Shown here piece by piece: positions 16,338 through 25,934 of a stretch of DNA of 37,231 nt (within the stretch, counting starts at the first letter, position 1; every line of letters begins with the position of its first letter). Source of the DNA: Actinomycetota bacterium (GTDB lineage Bacteria > Actinomycetota > Acidimicrobiia > Acidimicrobiales > Ilumatobacteraceae); assembly GCA_009919275.1 (NCBI GenBank), contig RGCG01000012.1, positions 1-37,231 on the forward strand, in the 5' to 3' direction. The position numbers and the translations under genes are program-made. The notes beneath the pieces are model-generated. The model was not told the DNA's origin. It saw nothing but the letters and a program-made list of their open reading frames with translations, and did no database searches.

Positions 16338-17584
16338 TGGCGGAAATCTCCGATCTCCTCCAATTCCTCGACGGGTCGCCGTCCCCCGCCCACGCCGTTG
16401 CCTCAAGCATCCAGCGACTCATCCACGGCGGTTTCGAGCATGCCGAACTTCGGTCGTTGGAAACGTCTTTCTTTGAGGTCGAGAAGGGCGTCATCTCGCA
16501 CCGAGGAGCGGCGATCGGCTGGTCGTGGCCGTCGAGCCGTGGCACCGATCGAGCGGGCGCTCTGGTCGTCGGTGCCCACACCGACTCCCCCTGCCTGCGG
16601 CTGAAACCCCGTCCCGACTCCTTCGCGGCAGGTCTGTCGCTCCTCGAGGTCGAGGTGTACGGCGGAGTGCTCTTGAACTCCTGGCTCGATCGTGATCTTG
16701 GAGCCGCTGGCGTCGCATACGACAAATCTGGTTTTGGTCGACTTGTCGAAGTGCGCAATCCGATCGCGCGAATACCCCAGTTGGCCATTCATCTCGATCG
16801 CGATGTCAACGAGAAGGGTTTGCTCCTCAACCGCCAAACACACATGCGGCCGATCTGGTCGACCGACGAGCGGAGCATTCTGGATCACCTTGGTGTCGAC
16901 GCCGAAGTGTCCGGTTTCGACATCGTTCTTTTCGACCTCACCCCTGCGCGCCTTGTAGGCGCAACGGAAGACCTGATCGCCTCGGGGCGCCTTGACAACT
17001 TGGTCTCGTGTTGGGCGGCTGTCGACGCCTTGGTGACATACCGCGGTTCACGTCCGTTCATCTGTGCACTTTTCGACCACGAAGAAGTTGGTTCCGAGAG
17101 CACCACCGGTGCCGCTGGGCCCCTTCTCGAGAGCGCACTCGATGAACTCCTTCGTGTCCGGGGGCGCTCGGGCGACCGATTCGATTTCCTCAGGCGGTCA
17201 CTGTGCATTTCGGCCGACAACGCTCACGCATTGCATCCCAACTATCCGGATCGTCACGACCCGCGCCACGCACCACTCATCAATCGTGGGCCCGCACTGA
17301 AGACGAATTCGAACCAGCGTTACGCGACCTCAGGAGTCGGTGCGTCGATCCTGCGTGGTGTGGCAAGCGATGCCGGGGTACCACTTCAGGAGTTTGTTTC
17401 GAACAACTCGATGCCCTGTGGAAGCACAATCGGACCGATCACTGCAACCCGTCTCGGGATCGAGACGGTCGATGTCGGGGTGCCGCAACTCGCAATGCAT
17501 TCGGCGCGTGAGACATGCGGGGCAGCCGATCCGCTCGCACTGCGTGACCTTCTCTTGGCAGTCGCGCGGAGCGGCGCCTTCTAA
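16337..17584 (+). CDS. M18 family aminopeptidase
   Basis: Cytosolic di-zinc aminopeptidase (aspartyl aminopeptidase/ApeB group). Metal ligands and catalytic residues are visible: His81 and Asp83 in GAHTDSPCLRLKP, Glu249/Glu250 in DHEEVGSES, Asp294 in SADNAHALHPNYP, and His388 in PQLAMHSARE. KTNSNQRYATSG and NNSMPCGSTIGPI are family signatures. At 415 residues the length is normal. The start is chosen at ATG 16337, overlapping the phosphatase stop; a GTG at 16334 is also possible. The stop overlaps the convergent acyltransferase stop in the tetranucleotide CTAA. Confidence 0.94.
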   Translation: MAEISDLLQFLDGSPSPAHAVASSIQRLIHGGFEHAELRSLETSFFEVEKGVISHRGAAIGWSWPSSRGTDRAGALVVGAHTDSPCLRLKPRPDSFAAGLSLLEVEVYGGVLLNSWLDRDLGAAGVAYDKSGFGRLVEVRNPIARIPQLAIHLDRDVNEKGLLLNRQTHMRPIWSTDERSILDHLGVDAEVSGFDIVLFDLTPARLVGATEDLIASGRLDNLVSCWAAVDALVTYRGSRPFICALFDHEEVGSESTTGAAGPLLESALDELLRVRGRSGDRFDFLRRSLCISADNAHALHPNYPDRHDPRHAPLINRGPALKTNSNQRYATSGVGASILRGVASDAGVPLQEFVSNNSMPCGSTIGPITATRLGIETVDVGVPQLAMHSARETCGAADPLALRDLLLAVARSGAF

Positions 17585-18267
17585 CGCACCGAACCCGTGC
17601 CCGCCAGGTCCTGGGCCGTGTCGAAGAGGATCTGCAACTCGGCGTGGAGTGCAGCCGTGAAATCACGAACATCGGAGCGCGAGGTTCGACCCTCGCTCCG
17701 CGGCGGCAACATCGGCTGACCAACGATCACGACACACTTGCTCGGGCGCAAATACTTCTTTCCCTTCGGCATCGCTCTCTCGGACCCGCCGATCCCAACC
17801 GGAATCACGGGTACGCCGGCCTTCAGTGCGATGTACATGGCACCGTCGAAGAGTGGCTGCACTGTTGGCCCCGATTTGCGTTCACCCTCGGGAAACAAAA
17901 CCAACGGTTCACCCGCCTCGAGAACAAGAATGCAGCGACGCAATGCCTCTCGATCGGCGGTTCCGCGTGAGACGGGAAAACCGCCGAGCGCCGAGAGAGT
18001 CCAGCCCACCGGTCGTCTCGTCCACAGAGAGTCCTTCCCCATGTATCGCATACGCCGACGCGTGACCGTGCAGGCCAATGGTGTGTCGATGTTCGAGCGA
18101 TGAATCGGCGCAAGGATGAAAGGCCCCGTCCTTGGTATGCGCTCGGCGCCGATGACGGATGTTCTCCAGAAGAGCCGGCAGAACCAGTTGATGAGGGAAC
18201 GTACGAAAAGATAGAAGGCCCGCGACCCGAAGCCATTTCCCGCCAGGAAACTCTCAACCCCTGCCAT
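17581..18267 (-). CDS. plsC: 1-acyl-sn-glycerol-3-phosphate acyltransferase (PlsC-like)
   Basis: Membrane-associated acyltransferase making phosphatidic acid from lysophosphatidic acid. The catalytic HxxxxD is HRSNID (His56, Asp61); block II is the SALGGFPVSRG region, block III is FPEGERKSG and block IV is VPVIPVGIGG. An N-terminal hydrophobic stretch (about residues 18-34) anchors it. 228 residues. Its start overlaps the end of cytidylate kinase by 14 nt, making it the last gene of a guaB1-cmk-plsC operon. The acyl acceptor is inferred from family. Confidence 0.92.
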   Translation of the reverse strand: MAGVESFLAGNGFGSRAFYLFVRSLINWFCRLFWRTSVIGAERIPRTGPFILAPIHRSNIDTPLACTVTRRRMRYMGKDSLWTRRPVGWTLSALGGFPVSRGTADREALRRCILVLEAGEPLVLFPEGERKSGPTVQPLFDGAMYIALKAGVPVIPVGIGGSERAMPKGKKYLRPSKCVVIVGQPMLPPRSEGRTSRSDVRDFTAALHAELQILFDTAQDLAGTGSVR

Positions 18268-18910
18268 TGATTCTTTCTTTCTCGATGACCATGCGATGCA
18301 AGTCGTCGACGACCTGGTCGATCGTCAGGTCGGAAGTGTCGAACTGAATCGAGTCGGCGGCAGTGGCCAACGGACTGTCGCTGCGCGTTGAATCAAGGCG
18401 GTCACGCTCGGCAATTGCCCGCGCAATCTCGTCGACATCGCCTCCTGATTCGGCTACACGCCGGCGCGCCCGAACTTCCGGCCTTGCCGTCAGGAAGACC
18501 TTCAAGGTTGCATCCGGAAACACGACCGTTCCGATGTCGCGGCCTTCGACAACTCCCCCGCCGCGCGACTCGACCCACAGTCGTTGCGCATTGCGCAGTA
18601 TCGACCGCACCCCGCTCAACGCGGCGACGTGGCTGACGGCGGCGTTGATCCGTTGGGTTCGAATTTCTGCGGTGACGTCGGCTCCGTCGACAACTACACG
18701 TCCCGGGGAGAGTTCGATCCGCGTTTTCTGTGCGAGAGCTGCAACTTCACCTTCGTTGCGCGTGTCGACTCCATCACGTAACGCTGCGAATGTGACGGCG
18801 CGATACATCGCTCCGGTATCGAGATACGGGACACCAAGGCGGTCGGCCAGAAGTTGGGCGATGGTTGACTTACCCGCTCCAGCCGGTCCGTCGATTGCCA
18901 CGACGCGCAT
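18254..18910 (-). CDS. cmk: Cytidylate kinase
   Basis: Phosphorylates CMP/dCMP with ATP. P-loop GPAGAGKST at residues 8-16; DTGAMYRAVT; the CMP-binding region with GRDIGTVVFPDA; lid region ERDRLDSTRSDSPL. The 218 residues and N-terminus MRVVAIDGPAG identify the start at 18910; the longer frame to 19030 is antisense to guaB1. Only 8 nt separate it from guaB1, so the operon couples guanine and pyrimidine nucleotide metabolism to a lipid gene. Confidence 0.96.
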   Translation of the reverse strand: MRVVAIDGPAGAGKSTIAQLLADRLGVPYLDTGAMYRAVTFAALRDGVDTRNEGEVAALAQKTRIELSPGRVVVDGADVTAEIRTQRINAAVSHVAALSGVRSILRNAQRLWVESRGGGVVEGRDIGTVVFPDATLKVFLTARPEVRARRRVAESGGDVDEIARAIAERDRLDSTRSDSPLATAADSIQFDTSDLTIDQVVDDLHRMVIEKERINGRG

Positions 18911-18918
18911 CGGAACGC

Positions 18919-20377
<1,459 letters not shown>

Positions 20378-21079
20378 ATGGCTTCGAAATCGCTCGTTCT
20401 TGTTCACGGCTGGGGCGGATCGTTTCGCGAGACATGGCAGGCCCCGGGTATCGACCGAATCTTCGCCGATACGGGATGCGATGTTTCCGGAGTCGACCTG
20501 TTGGGTCACGGAACTGCCGACAAGCCTCACGACCCCGATGCTTACGTGGACCTACCCGGATACCTCCTCGACGCACTTCCCAAGGAGCCGTGCGTCGTCG
20601 TGGCCTTTTCGCTGGGGGCACTGACCGCACTTCGCGCGGCTCTGCGCGCGCCGGACCGGTTCGCTGGCCTTGTGCTTGGGGGCATTGGGAACGGAGTCTT
20701 CGACCCGCACAAACCCGAGGAATCGGCACGACTCATCGCCGGCATCGAAGGGACCGCGCCGCCAGACGACAATCTTGCGCGCCTGTTCGGTCAGTACGCG
20801 CACCAGGAAGGCAACGACGTGGCAGCCCTGACGGCAATTCTCAAGAGGCCCCCGGCAACACGCATCACCCCTGATCAACTCTCCGTCATCACGTGCCCCG
20901 TCCTCGTGTGTATCGGCGACCGTGATTTCGCGGCCCCCGCGGACGAACTGGCGTCGGCGTTTCCCGAAGGTCGACTCGAAACTCTCCCGCGTACCGATCA
21001 CTTTGCGACGCCGGGTTCGTTTGCCTTCATCGACTCCGTCATGAGATTTCTCGAAGCCAGAATCCTTGGTCGAACGTGA
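20378..21079 (+). CDS. Alpha/beta-fold hydrolase
   Basis: A 233-residue alpha/beta hydrolase with oxyanion motif VHGWGGS, nucleophile elbow AFSLGA (Ser78), acid in CIGDRDFAAP and His in RTDHFATP. The small cap and overall size resemble carboxylesterase/thioesterase-like members, but the substrate cannot be deduced. No signal peptide, so cytoplasmic. Followed 10 nt later by sua5 (or overlapping it if the alternative TTG start of sua5 is used). Confidence 0.9.
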   Translation: MASKSLVLVHGWGGSFRETWQAPGIDRIFADTGCDVSGVDLLGHGTADKPHDPDAYVDLPGYLLDALPKEPCVVVAFSLGALTALRAALRAPDRFAGLVLGGIGNGVFDPHKPEESARLIAGIEGTAPPDDNLARLFGQYAHQEGNDVAALTAILKRPPATRITPDQLSVITCPVLVCIGDRDFAAPADELASAFPEGRLETLPRTDHFATPGSFAFIDSVMRFLEARILGRT

Positions 21080-21089
21080 CGGGCACACC

Positions 21090-22070
21090 GTGACAGCAAA
21101 GCTCCTCGGTGCGAACGACGAAGCAGACTTCGAATCGGCGGTACGGATTCTCCTCGAGGGTGGACTCGTCGCAATTCCCACGGAAACCGTCTACGGACTC
21201 GGAGCCGACGCTTCGAACCCCGAAGCGGTAGCGCGGGTCTTTGCGGCGAAAGGCAGGCCGGCCAATCACCCGCTCATCGTCCACGTCGCCGATCTCGAGA
21301 GGGCCAGGATGCTCTCGTCGGACTGGTCCGCATCCGCCGAGGTTCTCGGACGAACCTTTTGGCCCGGTCCGCTGTCGATTCTCACCCCAAGATCAGAAAT
21401 CGTCCCGTTGGATGTGACCGGAGGCAGAGCAACCGTCGTGGTCCGCGTGCCGCGTCATCCGGCCACGTTGCGACTGCTCGCCGAACTTCATGACGCCGGA
21501 AGTTGCGGTTTGGCGGCGCCCTCGGCGAACCGCTTTGGCGAAGTCAGTCCAACCACCGCTCGCCACGTCATGACCGACCTCGGCGGGAAAATCGACGCAA
21601 TCCTCGATGGCGGGGCCTGCGAAGTCGGCCTTGAATCGACGATCGTCGACTGCTCGGCCGATCCAGCCGACATCCTTCGTCCCGGAGCGATCACTCGCCA
21701 CACCGTCGCGTCGACCCTCGCCGAACACGGAATCGGAGTGACCAGCAGGACCCACGCCGAGCGATCGCAGGACACGTACGCGATTGCACCCGGAATGCTG
21801 CGGTCGCATTACGCGCCCTCGACACGACTCGAAGTGTTCGAAACGGATGTGCTTCTCCTCGCAGCCCGACAGTCTCACGAATCTGCCGGTCGTTCGGTGG
21901 AGGTGGTGCCGCGACCACCCGACGACTTTGAGTATTCGCGCTCGCTCTATGCGATGCTTCGCGAGTGCGACGCGCGTCGCGCCGACGTGATGCTCGCCGT
22001 TTTGCCCGCCGACGAAGGACTCGGAACAGCCATTCGCGATCGTTTGCTCAGGGCGTCTGCAGACCGTTGA
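21090..22070 (+). CDS. sua5: L-threonylcarbamoyladenylate synthase (Sua5/YwlC)
   Basis: Makes threonylcarbamoyl-AMP from Thr, bicarbonate and ATP for t6A37 modification of ANN-decoding tRNAs. The YrdC core shows GGLVAIPTETVYGLGADA, KGRPANHPLIVHV, WPGPLSIL, RVPRHP, APSANRFGEVSPTTA and GLESTIVDC. The C-terminal extension of about 110 residues (PGMLRSHYAPST linker) marks it as Sua5 rather than the short TsaC. The GTG at 21090 is preferred; the frame is open to a TTG at 21066 overlapping the hydrolase. The 3' end overlaps the convergent J-domain gene by 23 nt. Confidence 0.94.
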   Translation: MTAKLLGANDEADFESAVRILLEGGLVAIPTETVYGLGADASNPEAVARVFAAKGRPANHPLIVHVADLERARMLSSDWSASAEVLGRTFWPGPLSILTPRSEIVPLDVTGGRATVVVRVPRHPATLRLLAELHDAGSCGLAAPSANRFGEVSPTTARHVMTDLGGKIDAILDGGACEVGLESTIVDCSADPADILRPGAITRHTVASTLAEHGIGVTSRTHAERSQDTYAIAPGMLRSHYAPSTRLEVFETDVLLLAARQSHESAGRSVEVVPRPPDDFEYSRSLYAMLRECDARRADVMLAVLPADEGLGTAIRDRLLRASADR

Positions 22071-22548
22071 TCGTCGCAATCCAGACGTCACGGATGACCT
22101 CGATGTCGACACCGATCGCGCTCTCCACAGCGATGGACACGGTCGATGAACCTGCGTCGGGCACGATCTCGAACGTCACCCAAGTGTCGACCGGATCGTT
22201 CATCCGAACTTCGAGACGATAAGGAGGGTCGTCATCGCACACGTCGGCCAACTCGGAAGCAGCGAGGAGAAGAATCTCGAAGGCCTCCACCGGAAGAACA
22301 TTGACGGTGAATGACGGCCGATCGGTTCCTCGCCGAACGCGCGTCGCTGGTTCACGAGTGACGGGAGTAGTGACCCGGTGCGGCCCCTCCAGCAAGTGCG
22401 CTGCACGCTCGACATCAGCGAGAGCCTCGCGGGAGCCCCCGTGGTCGGGGTGATTTGCGATCAACGCACGACGTCGAGCCCTTCGCAGATCGAGGGGTTG
22501 AAACTCCCCTTCGAGGCCGAGAAGCCTCATCGCATCGGCTCTTTTCAC
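22048..22548 (-). CDS. J-domain-like (DnaJ N-terminal motif) protein
   Basis: A 166-residue protein whose N-terminus is a short J-domain: helix II RRARRRALIAN, the HPD tripeptide at residues 33-35 followed by HGG, and a helix III (EALADVERAAHLL). The HPD implies interaction with an Hsp70. The remaining about 100 residues form an uncharacterised acidic, beta-rich domain without the Gly/Phe or zinc regions of DnaJ. The GTG start at 22548 lies 28 nt downstream of the enoyl-CoA hydratase stop. Client unknown. Confidence 0.75.
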   Translation of the reverse strand: MKRADAMRLLGLEGEFQPLDLRRARRRALIANHPDHGGSREALADVERAAHLLEGPHRVTTPVTREPATRVRRGTDRPSFTVNVLPVEAFEILLLAASELADVCDDDPPYRLEVRMNDPVDTWVTFEIVPDAGSSTVSIAVESAIGVDIEVIRDVWIATINGLQTP

Positions 22549-22575
22549 GAGCGGACCGTCTCCAGAACGGTTTCC

Positions 22576-23382
22576 CTAGCGACCCTTGAACTCGGGTGTC
22601 CGCTTCTCCATGAATGCTGCCACTCCCTCGCGGAAGTCGGCAGTCTTGAACAGTGGAAGCAACTGCAGAAAGACATGATGAATGTTCTGCTCGAAAGTTT
22701 CGGTTTCGGCAGCCCGCATCATTCGTTTGATTGCGCGAACAGCGAGCGGGGCGTTTGCCGCGATCTCGTGTGCCAGAGAACGAGCGGCCTCCTGAAGTTC
22801 GTCGGCCGGATGGACATGATTCACGAGACCCAGGTCCAGTGCCTCGGCCGCCGACAGTGTTCTTCCGGTGAATGAGATCTCTGCAGCCTTTGCATATCCA
22901 ACGATGCGCGGCAAGAGCCACGTACCACCACTCTCCGGAAGGATCCCGCGCTTGGCGAACCCGGGATTCAACTTTGCGGTCTCGGACGCAAGGCGTATGT
23001 CGCATCCGAAAGCAATGTCGAGGCCATAGCCGGCCGCGCCACCGTTCAGTGCACAGATCACGGGTGTGTCGAGATTGTGCAGAACGACCGGCGGCGCGGT
23101 GCGCAGGTCGAACTCCCCTGTCGATGACCCGATATCCCCCATGTTTCCGAGAGCGTCCTTTGGGCCGCTCATTTGTGCCGCAAGATCGAGTCCCGCGCAA
23201 AATGCCCGACCGGCCCCCGTCAGGATGATGCACCGCACTCCGCGATCCCGATCGGCTCGCAAGAGGGCTTCCGACAGTTCGTCGAGCATGGCGCCGGAAA
23301 TGGTGTTCATGCGATCAGGGGCGTTGAGTGTGACGGTGGCGATTTGATCGCTCACTTCGTAGAGGACTTCACCGGACGACAT
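22576..23382 (-). CDS. Enoyl-CoA hydratase/isomerase family protein
   Basis: Crotonase-fold enzyme of 268 residues. The CoA/oxyanion-hole segments are AFCAGLDLA and LNGGAAGYGLDIAFGCDIRLAS; KRGILPESGGTWLLPR holds the second catalytic Glu position as in hydratases (E at the PES motif), while the first Glu (usually in the A-G-A/G-x-x-G-E segment) is not obvious. It may hydrate enoyl-CoAs or isomerise double bonds in beta-oxidation. Start ATG 23382 lies 6 nt after a -10 element. Divergent from the nitronate monooxygenase-like gene. Confidence 0.9.
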   Translation of the reverse strand: MSSGEVLYEVSDQIATVTLNAPDRMNTISGAMLDELSEALLRADRDRGVRCIILTGAGRAFCAGLDLAAQMSGPKDALGNMGDIGSSTGEFDLRTAPPVVLHNLDTPVICALNGGAAGYGLDIAFGCDIRLASETAKLNPGFAKRGILPESGGTWLLPRIVGYAKAAEISFTGRTLSAAEALDLGLVNHVHPADELQEAARSLAHEIAANAPLAVRAIKRMMRAAETETFEQNIHHVFLQLLPLFKTADFREGVAAFMEKRTPEFKGR

Positions 23383-23394
23383 GTCGAAAAACTA
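23383..23394 (-). promoter_or_regulatory. Putative leaderless promoter (-10 TAGTTT)
   Basis: Minus-strand TAGTTT at 23389-23394 and 6 nt to the ATG at 23382. Confidence 0.45.
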
Positions 23395-23452
23395 CTCCGC
23401 CCTCGTCGACGCCCTTGCAACCGGTGAGCGGTCGGTGTGCGAGCATGGCGAC

Positions 23453-24403
23453 ATGACCGACGAAGTTCGTCCTATTTCCACCCGTGTGAGCCGACTACTC
23501 GGCGTCGACTACCCAATCGTCCAAGCCCCGATGGGCTGGATCGCTCGTTCTCCCCTTGCGTCCGCGGTCTCGAACGCGGGTGCTCTCGGAATCATCGAGA
23601 CCTCATCGGGGGATCTCGATGCGATCAAGGAGGAAATTCGGGCCATGGGGCGGCTGACCACAAAGCCGTTCGGGGTCAACATCGCCCAACTCTTCGTGCG
23701 CGATGAAGGGATCGCGGACTTCGTCGTTGATCAGGGGGTGCGCTTCGTCACCACGTCAGCGGGAGATCCCACCAAGTACACGTCGAAACTGAAGGCGGCT
23801 GGGCTCACCGTCTTTCACGTCGTACCGACTCTCGCCGCGGCACTGAAGGCGGTCGACGCAGGTGTCGACGGGCTTGTGGTCGAAGGCGGAGAGGGCGGGG
23901 GCTTCAAGAACCCAAAGGACGTCTCCACGATGGTGCTTCTTCCGCTCGTTGCCGAACATGTCGACGTACCGATCATTGCCGCTGGTGGAATCACCGACGG
24001 TGCGAGCATGGCGGCCGCATTCGCCCTCGGAGCCGAGGGTGTGCAGATGGGTACGCGGATGGTTTCTGCGTTCGAATCACCAGTTCACGAGAATTGGAAG
24101 CAAGCAATTGTGAATGCAAGGGAGACCGACACGGTTTTTCTGAACCGTTTCTCGCGCCCCGGCTTGCGGGCGTTGCGAACCGATCGAACGACGGAACTCG
24201 AACGCGCCGACCACGTGGGAATGGATCAGTTTGCAAGGACAGCCGATCTCTATTTCGGCGGTGACATGGAAGCGTCGATTGCACTGACCGGCCAGGTGGC
24301 AGGAAGAATTCGGTCGATCAAACCCGTCGCAGAGATCGTCAGCGAGACAGTGCGGGACTTTTATCGGGTGATTCAGAGGATGGAACGCCTCGCCGCGAAC
24401 TAG
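23453..24403 (+). CDS. Nitronate monooxygenase-like FMN enzyme (NPD/FabK family)
   Basis: FMN-binding TIM-barrel flavoprotein. FMN and phosphate-binding elements are VQAPMGWI, VEGGEGGGF, AAGGITDG and GAEGVQMGTR. Members oxidise nitronates or act as enoyl-ACP reductase II; the lack of diagnostic residues leaves the reaction open. The ATG at 23453 gives 316 residues and a proper N-terminus (STRVSRLLGVDYPIVQ); the frame extends to 23381 over the divergent promoter and is rejected. The last 65 nt overlap the convergent ctaA gene. Confidence 0.87.
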   Translation: MTDEVRPISTRVSRLLGVDYPIVQAPMGWIARSPLASAVSNAGALGIIETSSGDLDAIKEEIRAMGRLTTKPFGVNIAQLFVRDEGIADFVVDQGVRFVTTSAGDPTKYTSKLKAAGLTVFHVVPTLAAALKAVDAGVDGLVVEGGEGGGFKNPKDVSTMVLLPLVAEHVDVPIIAAGGITDGASMAAAFALGAEGVQMGTRMVSAFESPVHENWKQAIVNARETDTVFLNRFSRPGLRALRTDRTTELERADHVGMDQFARTADLYFGGDMEASIALTGQVAGRIRSIKPVAEIVSETVRDFYRVIQRMERLAAN

Positions 24404-25268
24404 CCGCCCACAAAACGTCGGTCAGCGCCAACCAAATTCCGGCCGCCAGCGCGATGTGAACAGCGACCAACAGGGCAGGTACGTCGGCCAGGTACTGGAC
24501 GTAGCCAACCAGTGCTTGGAGTAGTCCCAGGCCGAACAGTTTCGTCACCTTCGCCTCGAGGAAGCGGTCCTTGCCTTTCGTCCGCCACAACAGCACCGCG
24601 ACGACGGCGAGCGTGAGAACGACGAAACTCCCGTGAATTCTGGCCACGTGATGGATCGAAAAGCCGAAACGAACGGCCTCTTCGTCTCCCGCATGTGGTC
24701 CCGTGGCCGTCACGACCGTGCCCGTCACAATCGCAGCAACCCCGGCAAAACCAGCGACAACAACCACCGGGCCGAATCCTCCCGTTCGTCCCCCGGGACT
24801 GCGATCCGGCTGCCCCGCGTGACGATGGAGAACAAGAGCATTCGAAAGAAGCACCATGGACACGAGGAAGTGCGCCATGTTCGCCCATGGGTTGAGGCCC
24901 GTCAGGACGACGATTCCACCGATCACAACCTGGACCAGAACGCCAACGACAAGCCCCACCGACAGGACAGTCAGGATTCGACGACGTCGCGCCAGACGCA
25001 AACTGCCAAGAACGGCAAGAATGACGCTCACGGTCACGATGCCCGTGAAGAGTCGATTGACCTGTTCGATCGCCCCGTGACCGGTCGACACGTCGATGAA
25101 CTTTTCTTCGTTGCAACGAGGCCAGTCGACGCATCCGAGGCCCGATCCCGTCAATCGAACCAATGAGCCCGTGACAACGATCGCATACAGCGCAATCAAT
25201 GCCGCCAGGGTGATCCGTCGATAGCCCTCCTCGGACACGACACGTCGCTCGCGTCGCTGAGCCTTCAT
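24339..25268 (-). CDS. ctaA: Heme A synthase (CtaA/COX15)
   Basis: Integral membrane enzyme converting heme O to heme A for aa3-type cytochrome oxidase. About eight membrane helices in two four-helix halves; heme-ligand histidines are in GHGAIEQVNR, NMAHFLVSM, SIHHVARIHGS and LVAVHIALAA. The SGLGCVDWPRC segment is the cysteine pair loop of the type found in actinobacterial/Bacillus enzymes. The ATG at 25268 overlaps the stop of the split-barrel gene (ATGA); the frame is open further to 25412 but antisense. 309 residues. Its 3' end overlaps the NMO-like gene by 65 nt. Confidence 0.93.
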   Translation of the reverse strand: MKAQRRERRVVSEEGYRRITLAALIALYAIVVTGSLVRLTGSGLGCVDWPRCNEEKFIDVSTGHGAIEQVNRLFTGIVTVSVILAVLGSLRLARRRRILTVLSVGLVVGVLVQVVIGGIVVLTGLNPWANMAHFLVSMVLLSNALVLHRHAGQPDRSPGGRTGGFGPVVVVAGFAGVAAIVTGTVVTATGPHAGDEEAVRFGFSIHHVARIHGSFVVLTLAVVAVLLWRTKGKDRFLEAKVTKLFGLGLLQALVGYVQYLADVPALLVAVHIALAAGIWLALTDVLWAASSRRGVPSSESPDKSPALSR

Positions 25269-25702
25269 CGACGACGCCAGGAGTCGCGCCCCTTCAAGCC
25301 GTAATTTCGCAGGATCAGCGCTCGCGTCGGCTCGATAACAAGAAAGACGTGGGTATCTGCAGCCGGCCCACCAGGCTCGAACATGTTGCAGTCGTAGCCC
25401 ATCTTGTCCCACAAATCACGACGACCCGCAGTGTCATCGATGATTCGTCCGTCACCCCACACGACGCAGCTGTCCCAATCGGTCTCGGCGGACACCGAAA
25501 AATGAACAGTCACCCGCGGATTCTTGCGAACGTTGGCGACCTTCGCTTCGTTCGACGCCAGGAAAGTGAGGATCGTCTCGCCGTGCCAGGCAACGGCGAC
25601 GGGCGAGGCATAGGGCGTGCCTGACGGGGACACCGTTGCCACGAAAGCAAGCCGTCCGAAGCGGTCCGACTCTTTGCGGATGTCATCGAGGGTGAGCGCC
25701 AT
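25265..25702 (-). CDS. Pyridoxamine-phosphate-oxidase-like split-barrel flavoprotein
   Basis: A 145-residue split beta-barrel protein: RLAFVATVSPSGTPYASPV, FLASNEAKVANVRKNPRVTVHF and GDGRIIDD are typical of the PPOX/F420-dependent class common in actinobacteria. Cofactor (FMN, F420 or heme) not determinable. Start ATG 25702 follows a -10 element at 8 nt; the longer frame to 25879 covers the divergent tetR remnant and is rejected. Translationally coupled to ctaA. Confidence 0.88.
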   Translation of the reverse strand: MALTLDDIRKESDRFGRLAFVATVSPSGTPYASPVAVAWHGETILTFLASNEAKVANVRKNPRVTVHFSVSAETDWDSCVVWGDGRIIDDTAGRRDLWDKMGYDCNMFEPGGPAADTHVFLVIEPTRALILRNYGLKGRDSWRRR

Positions 25703-25716
25703 GGAATCCGAGACTA
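25703..25716 (-). promoter_or_regulatory. Putative leaderless promoter (-10 TAGTCT)
   Basis: Minus-strand TAGTCT at 25711-25716 and 8 nt to the ATG at 25702. It shares two bases with the plus-strand TATGTT. Confidence 0.45.
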
Positions 25717-25727
25717 TGTTCTGCCCT
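25715..25727 (+). promoter_or_regulatory. Putative leaderless promoter (-10 TATGTT) of the tetR remnant
   Basis: TATGTT at 25715-25720 and 7 nt to the GTG at 25728. Back-to-back with the minus-strand -10. Confidence 0.4.
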
Positions 25728-25886
25728 GTGAAGCGACAAACCGTCGAAGAGCGACGGCAGGAAATTCTCGAAACCACCTGTCGGGTGGTGATCGAACGGG
25801 GATTTGCCGGCACCCGAGTGTCCGATGTCGCACAGCGTCTGGCGACCTGGGAAGTCCGTCCCGTACGGCCCTTGATCACCGGCTAG
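25728..25886 (+). pseudogene. TetR-family regulator remnant, truncated within the HTH
   Basis: Encodes 52 residues. The opening (VEERRQEILETTCRVVIERGFAGTRVSDVAQRL) is the first part of a TetR DNA-binding domain, through helix 2. The recognition helix, the conserved aromatic YxxF motif and the whole ligand domain are missing; 13 unrelated residues and a TAG follow. Full TetR proteins have about 190 residues. It still has a good start and -10 element. It was probably the divergent regulator of the adjacent split-barrel gene. No downstream TetR-like sequence is visible up to the M23 gene, suggesting a deletion. Confidence 0.7.
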
Positions 25887-25893
25887 AGACGTC

Positions 25894-25918
25894 CCAGCCG
25901 GCCGTGTCCAGCCGGCCC
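25894..25918 (+). repeat. Direct repeat of CCAGCCGGCC
   Basis: The 10-nt word CCAGCCGGCC occurs at 25894-25903 and again at 25909-25918. Each copy contains the palindrome GCCGGC. It lies just after the tetR remnant in the 198-nt gap before the M23 gene. Confidence 0.6.
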
Positions 25919-25934
25919 TGAACGTCGGCAGCCG

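Noticed and set aside
22415-23233. 272-codon minus-strand frame overlapping the enoyl-CoA hydratase
   Set aside because: Off-frame reading of a well supported crotonase gene, very rich in Arg, Gly and Cys.
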